Below, piece by piece: positions 23,206 through 24,155 of a stretch of 24,155 bases of DNA. Source of the DNA: JAAFIP01 sp043778205 (lineage in GTDB: Bacteria; Pseudomonadota; Gammaproteobacteria; Burkholderiales; Burkholderiaceae_C). The stretch spans positions 1 through 24,155 of the forward strand of contig JAYWGO010000043.1 in NCBI GenBank assembly GCA_043778205.1, given 5' to 3'. Within the stretch, counting starts at the first letter, position 1, and each line of letters begins with the position of its first letter. Below the pieces are notes generated by a model, which saw nothing but the letters and a program-made list of their open reading frames with translations, had not been told where the DNA came from and did not search any database. A program made the position numbers and the translations under genes.

Positions 23206-24155
23206 ATGGGTGCATTAGATATTGAGATTGCAGCGGCCACGGCCGGTGGTTTGTACCAGCCTGGCAGCGAGAAAGATGCGTGCGGCGTGGGTTTTGTGGC
23301 GCACGTGAAGGGTGCTAAATCGCATGCGATTATCCAAAACGGGCTGAAGATTTTAGAAAACCTGGACCACCGGGGCGCTGTGGGTGCGGACGAGTTGTGC
23401 GGCGATGGCGCGGGTATTTTGATTCAGCTGCCGGACGATTTTTACCGTGAAGACATGGCTAAAAATGGGGTTAACGCTGACGGCAGCGTGGGCATTGAAC
23501 TGCCAGCGCCGGGTGAATACGGTGTAGGCATGATCTTTTTGCCAAAAGAGCATGCGTCGCGGCTGGCCTGCGAGCAAGAGCTGGAACGTGCGGTCAAAGC
23601 TGAGGGCCAAGTGGTCATTGGTTGGCGCGATGTGCCGGTGAACCGCGACATGCCGATGTCGCCGTTTGTGCGCGAAAAAGAGCCGATCATTCGCCAAATT
23701 TTTATCGCCCGCGGCGCTGATGTGACTGTGCCTGATGCGCTGGAGCGCAAGCTGTATGTGATTCGCAAAACTGCCAGCGCAGCGATTCAAAACCTGGGCC
23801 TCAAGCACAGCAAAGAATACTACGTGCCGTCGATGAGCTGCCGCACGATGGTGTACAAAGGCCTGCTGCTGGCCACGCAAGTGGGTGAGTACTTTTTAGA
23901 TTTGCAAAATGCCAAGTGCGTGTCGGCCCTGGCCCTCGTGCACCAGCGCTTTTCTACCAACACCTTCCCCGAGTGGCCACTGGCCCACCCGTACCGCTAT
24001 GTCGCCCACAACGGCGAGATCAACACCGTGCGCGGCAACTTTAACTGGATGCGCGCGCGCGAAGGCGTGATGAAGTCACCCGTGCTGGGCGACGACCTCA
24101 AAAAGCTTTACCCGATTAGCTTTGAAGGCCAGTCAGACACCGCGACGTTTGACAA
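23206..24155 (+). CDS. gltB: Glutamate synthase large subunit GltB (5' part)
   Basis: GltB makes glutamate from glutamine and 2-oxoglutarate with GltD, the main ammonia-assimilation route together with glutamine synthetase. Only about 316 codons are present; the gene runs off the window (full length is usually near 1500-1600 aa). The N-terminal glutaminase domain is visible. A propeptide of 25 residues precedes the catalytic Cys26 in KDACGVGFVAH. It is followed by LDHRGAVGAD, GDGAGIL, MSCRTMVYKGLL, HQRFSTNTFPEWPLAHP and HNGEINTVRGN, all family hallmarks. The ATG at 23206 has GGAGA at 23196-23200. gltD would be expected downstream, outside the window. Confidence 0.97.
   Translation, partial: MGALDIEIAAATAGGLYQPGSEKDACGVGFVAHVKGAKSHAIIQNGLKILENLDHRGAVGADELCGDGAGILIQLPDDFYREDMAKNGVNADGSVGIELPAPGEYGVGMIFLPKEHASRLACEQELERAVKAEGQVVIGWRDVPVNRDMPMSPFVREKEPIIRQIFIARGADVTVPDALERKLYVIRKTASAAIQNLGLKHSKEYYVPSMSCRTMVYKGLLLATQVGEYFLDLQNAKCVSALALVHQRFSTNTFPEWPLAHPYRYVAHNGEINTVRGNFNWMRAREGVMKSPVLGDDLKKLYPISFEGQSDTATFD

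Noticed and set aside
1..24155. CRISPR arrays, tRNA or rRNA genes, riboswitches
   Set aside because: No regularly spaced direct repeats, cloverleaf or rRNA segments were seen on reading; covariance-model searches were not possible.

Overview
The window looks like a chromosomal segment of a Burkholderiales bacterium, most likely family Comamonadaceae. This rests on protein character and gene order: engB; System II cytochrome c assembly (resB-ccsB); msrPQ; lptM divergent from cyaY; mrcA divergent from pilMNOPQ; aroK-aroB-dgt; gltB. Nearly all genes are conserved housekeeping genes. The accessory material is one lipoprotein gene, one transposase element and several small intergenic repeats. No rRNA, tRNA or CRISPR array was seen. 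Genus cannot be fixed from reading alone.

Layout. 1-566 has no convincing gene. It holds a long imperfect inverted repeat, a possible degraded reading frame and copy A of a dispersed ~50-bp repeat. 567-1481 (minus) is engB. 1626-2309 is a periplasmic dihaem cytochrome c4-type protein closed by a strong terminator (2376-2411). 2438-6048 is resB-ccsB, overlapping by ATGA, which attaches haem to c-type cytochromes. 6222-7884 is msrP-msrQ, the periplasmic methionine sulfoxide reductase and its haem membrane partner. Repeat copy B and the small lipoprotein lptM (minus) follow, then cyaY (plus), whose stop is shared with convergent mrcA (minus). The divergent 11019-11358 gap separates mrcA from pilM.

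11359-16493 is a tightly coupled pilMNOPQ operon for the type IV pilus alignment complex and secretin. 16538-18361 is a large, compositionally different Ig-like lipoprotein placed between pilQ and aroK. aroK, aroB and dgt follow; repeat copy C ends exactly at the dgt start codon. A conserved protein of unknown function (21542-22204) precedes a REP-associated tyrosine transposase element (22228-23142) with inverted ends and subterminal hairpins. gltB then starts at 23206 and runs off the window.

How the genes work together. 1626-7884 is a periplasmic redox block: a c-type cytochrome, the machinery that matures such cytochromes, and a quinone-linked protein repair system. 8625-16493 is a cell-envelope block: peptidoglycan synthesis and the pilus machine that must cross it. 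aroK and aroB are shikimate-pathway steps, dgt acts in nucleotide pool control and gltB in nitrogen assimilation.

The points most worth a second look are the transposase element and its ends, the Ig-like lipoprotein in the pil-aro cluster, the three-copy dispersed repeat with promoter-like content, and an open reading frame continuing past the aroK stop to a GTGA junction with aroB. I do not see a wholly new multi-gene system.
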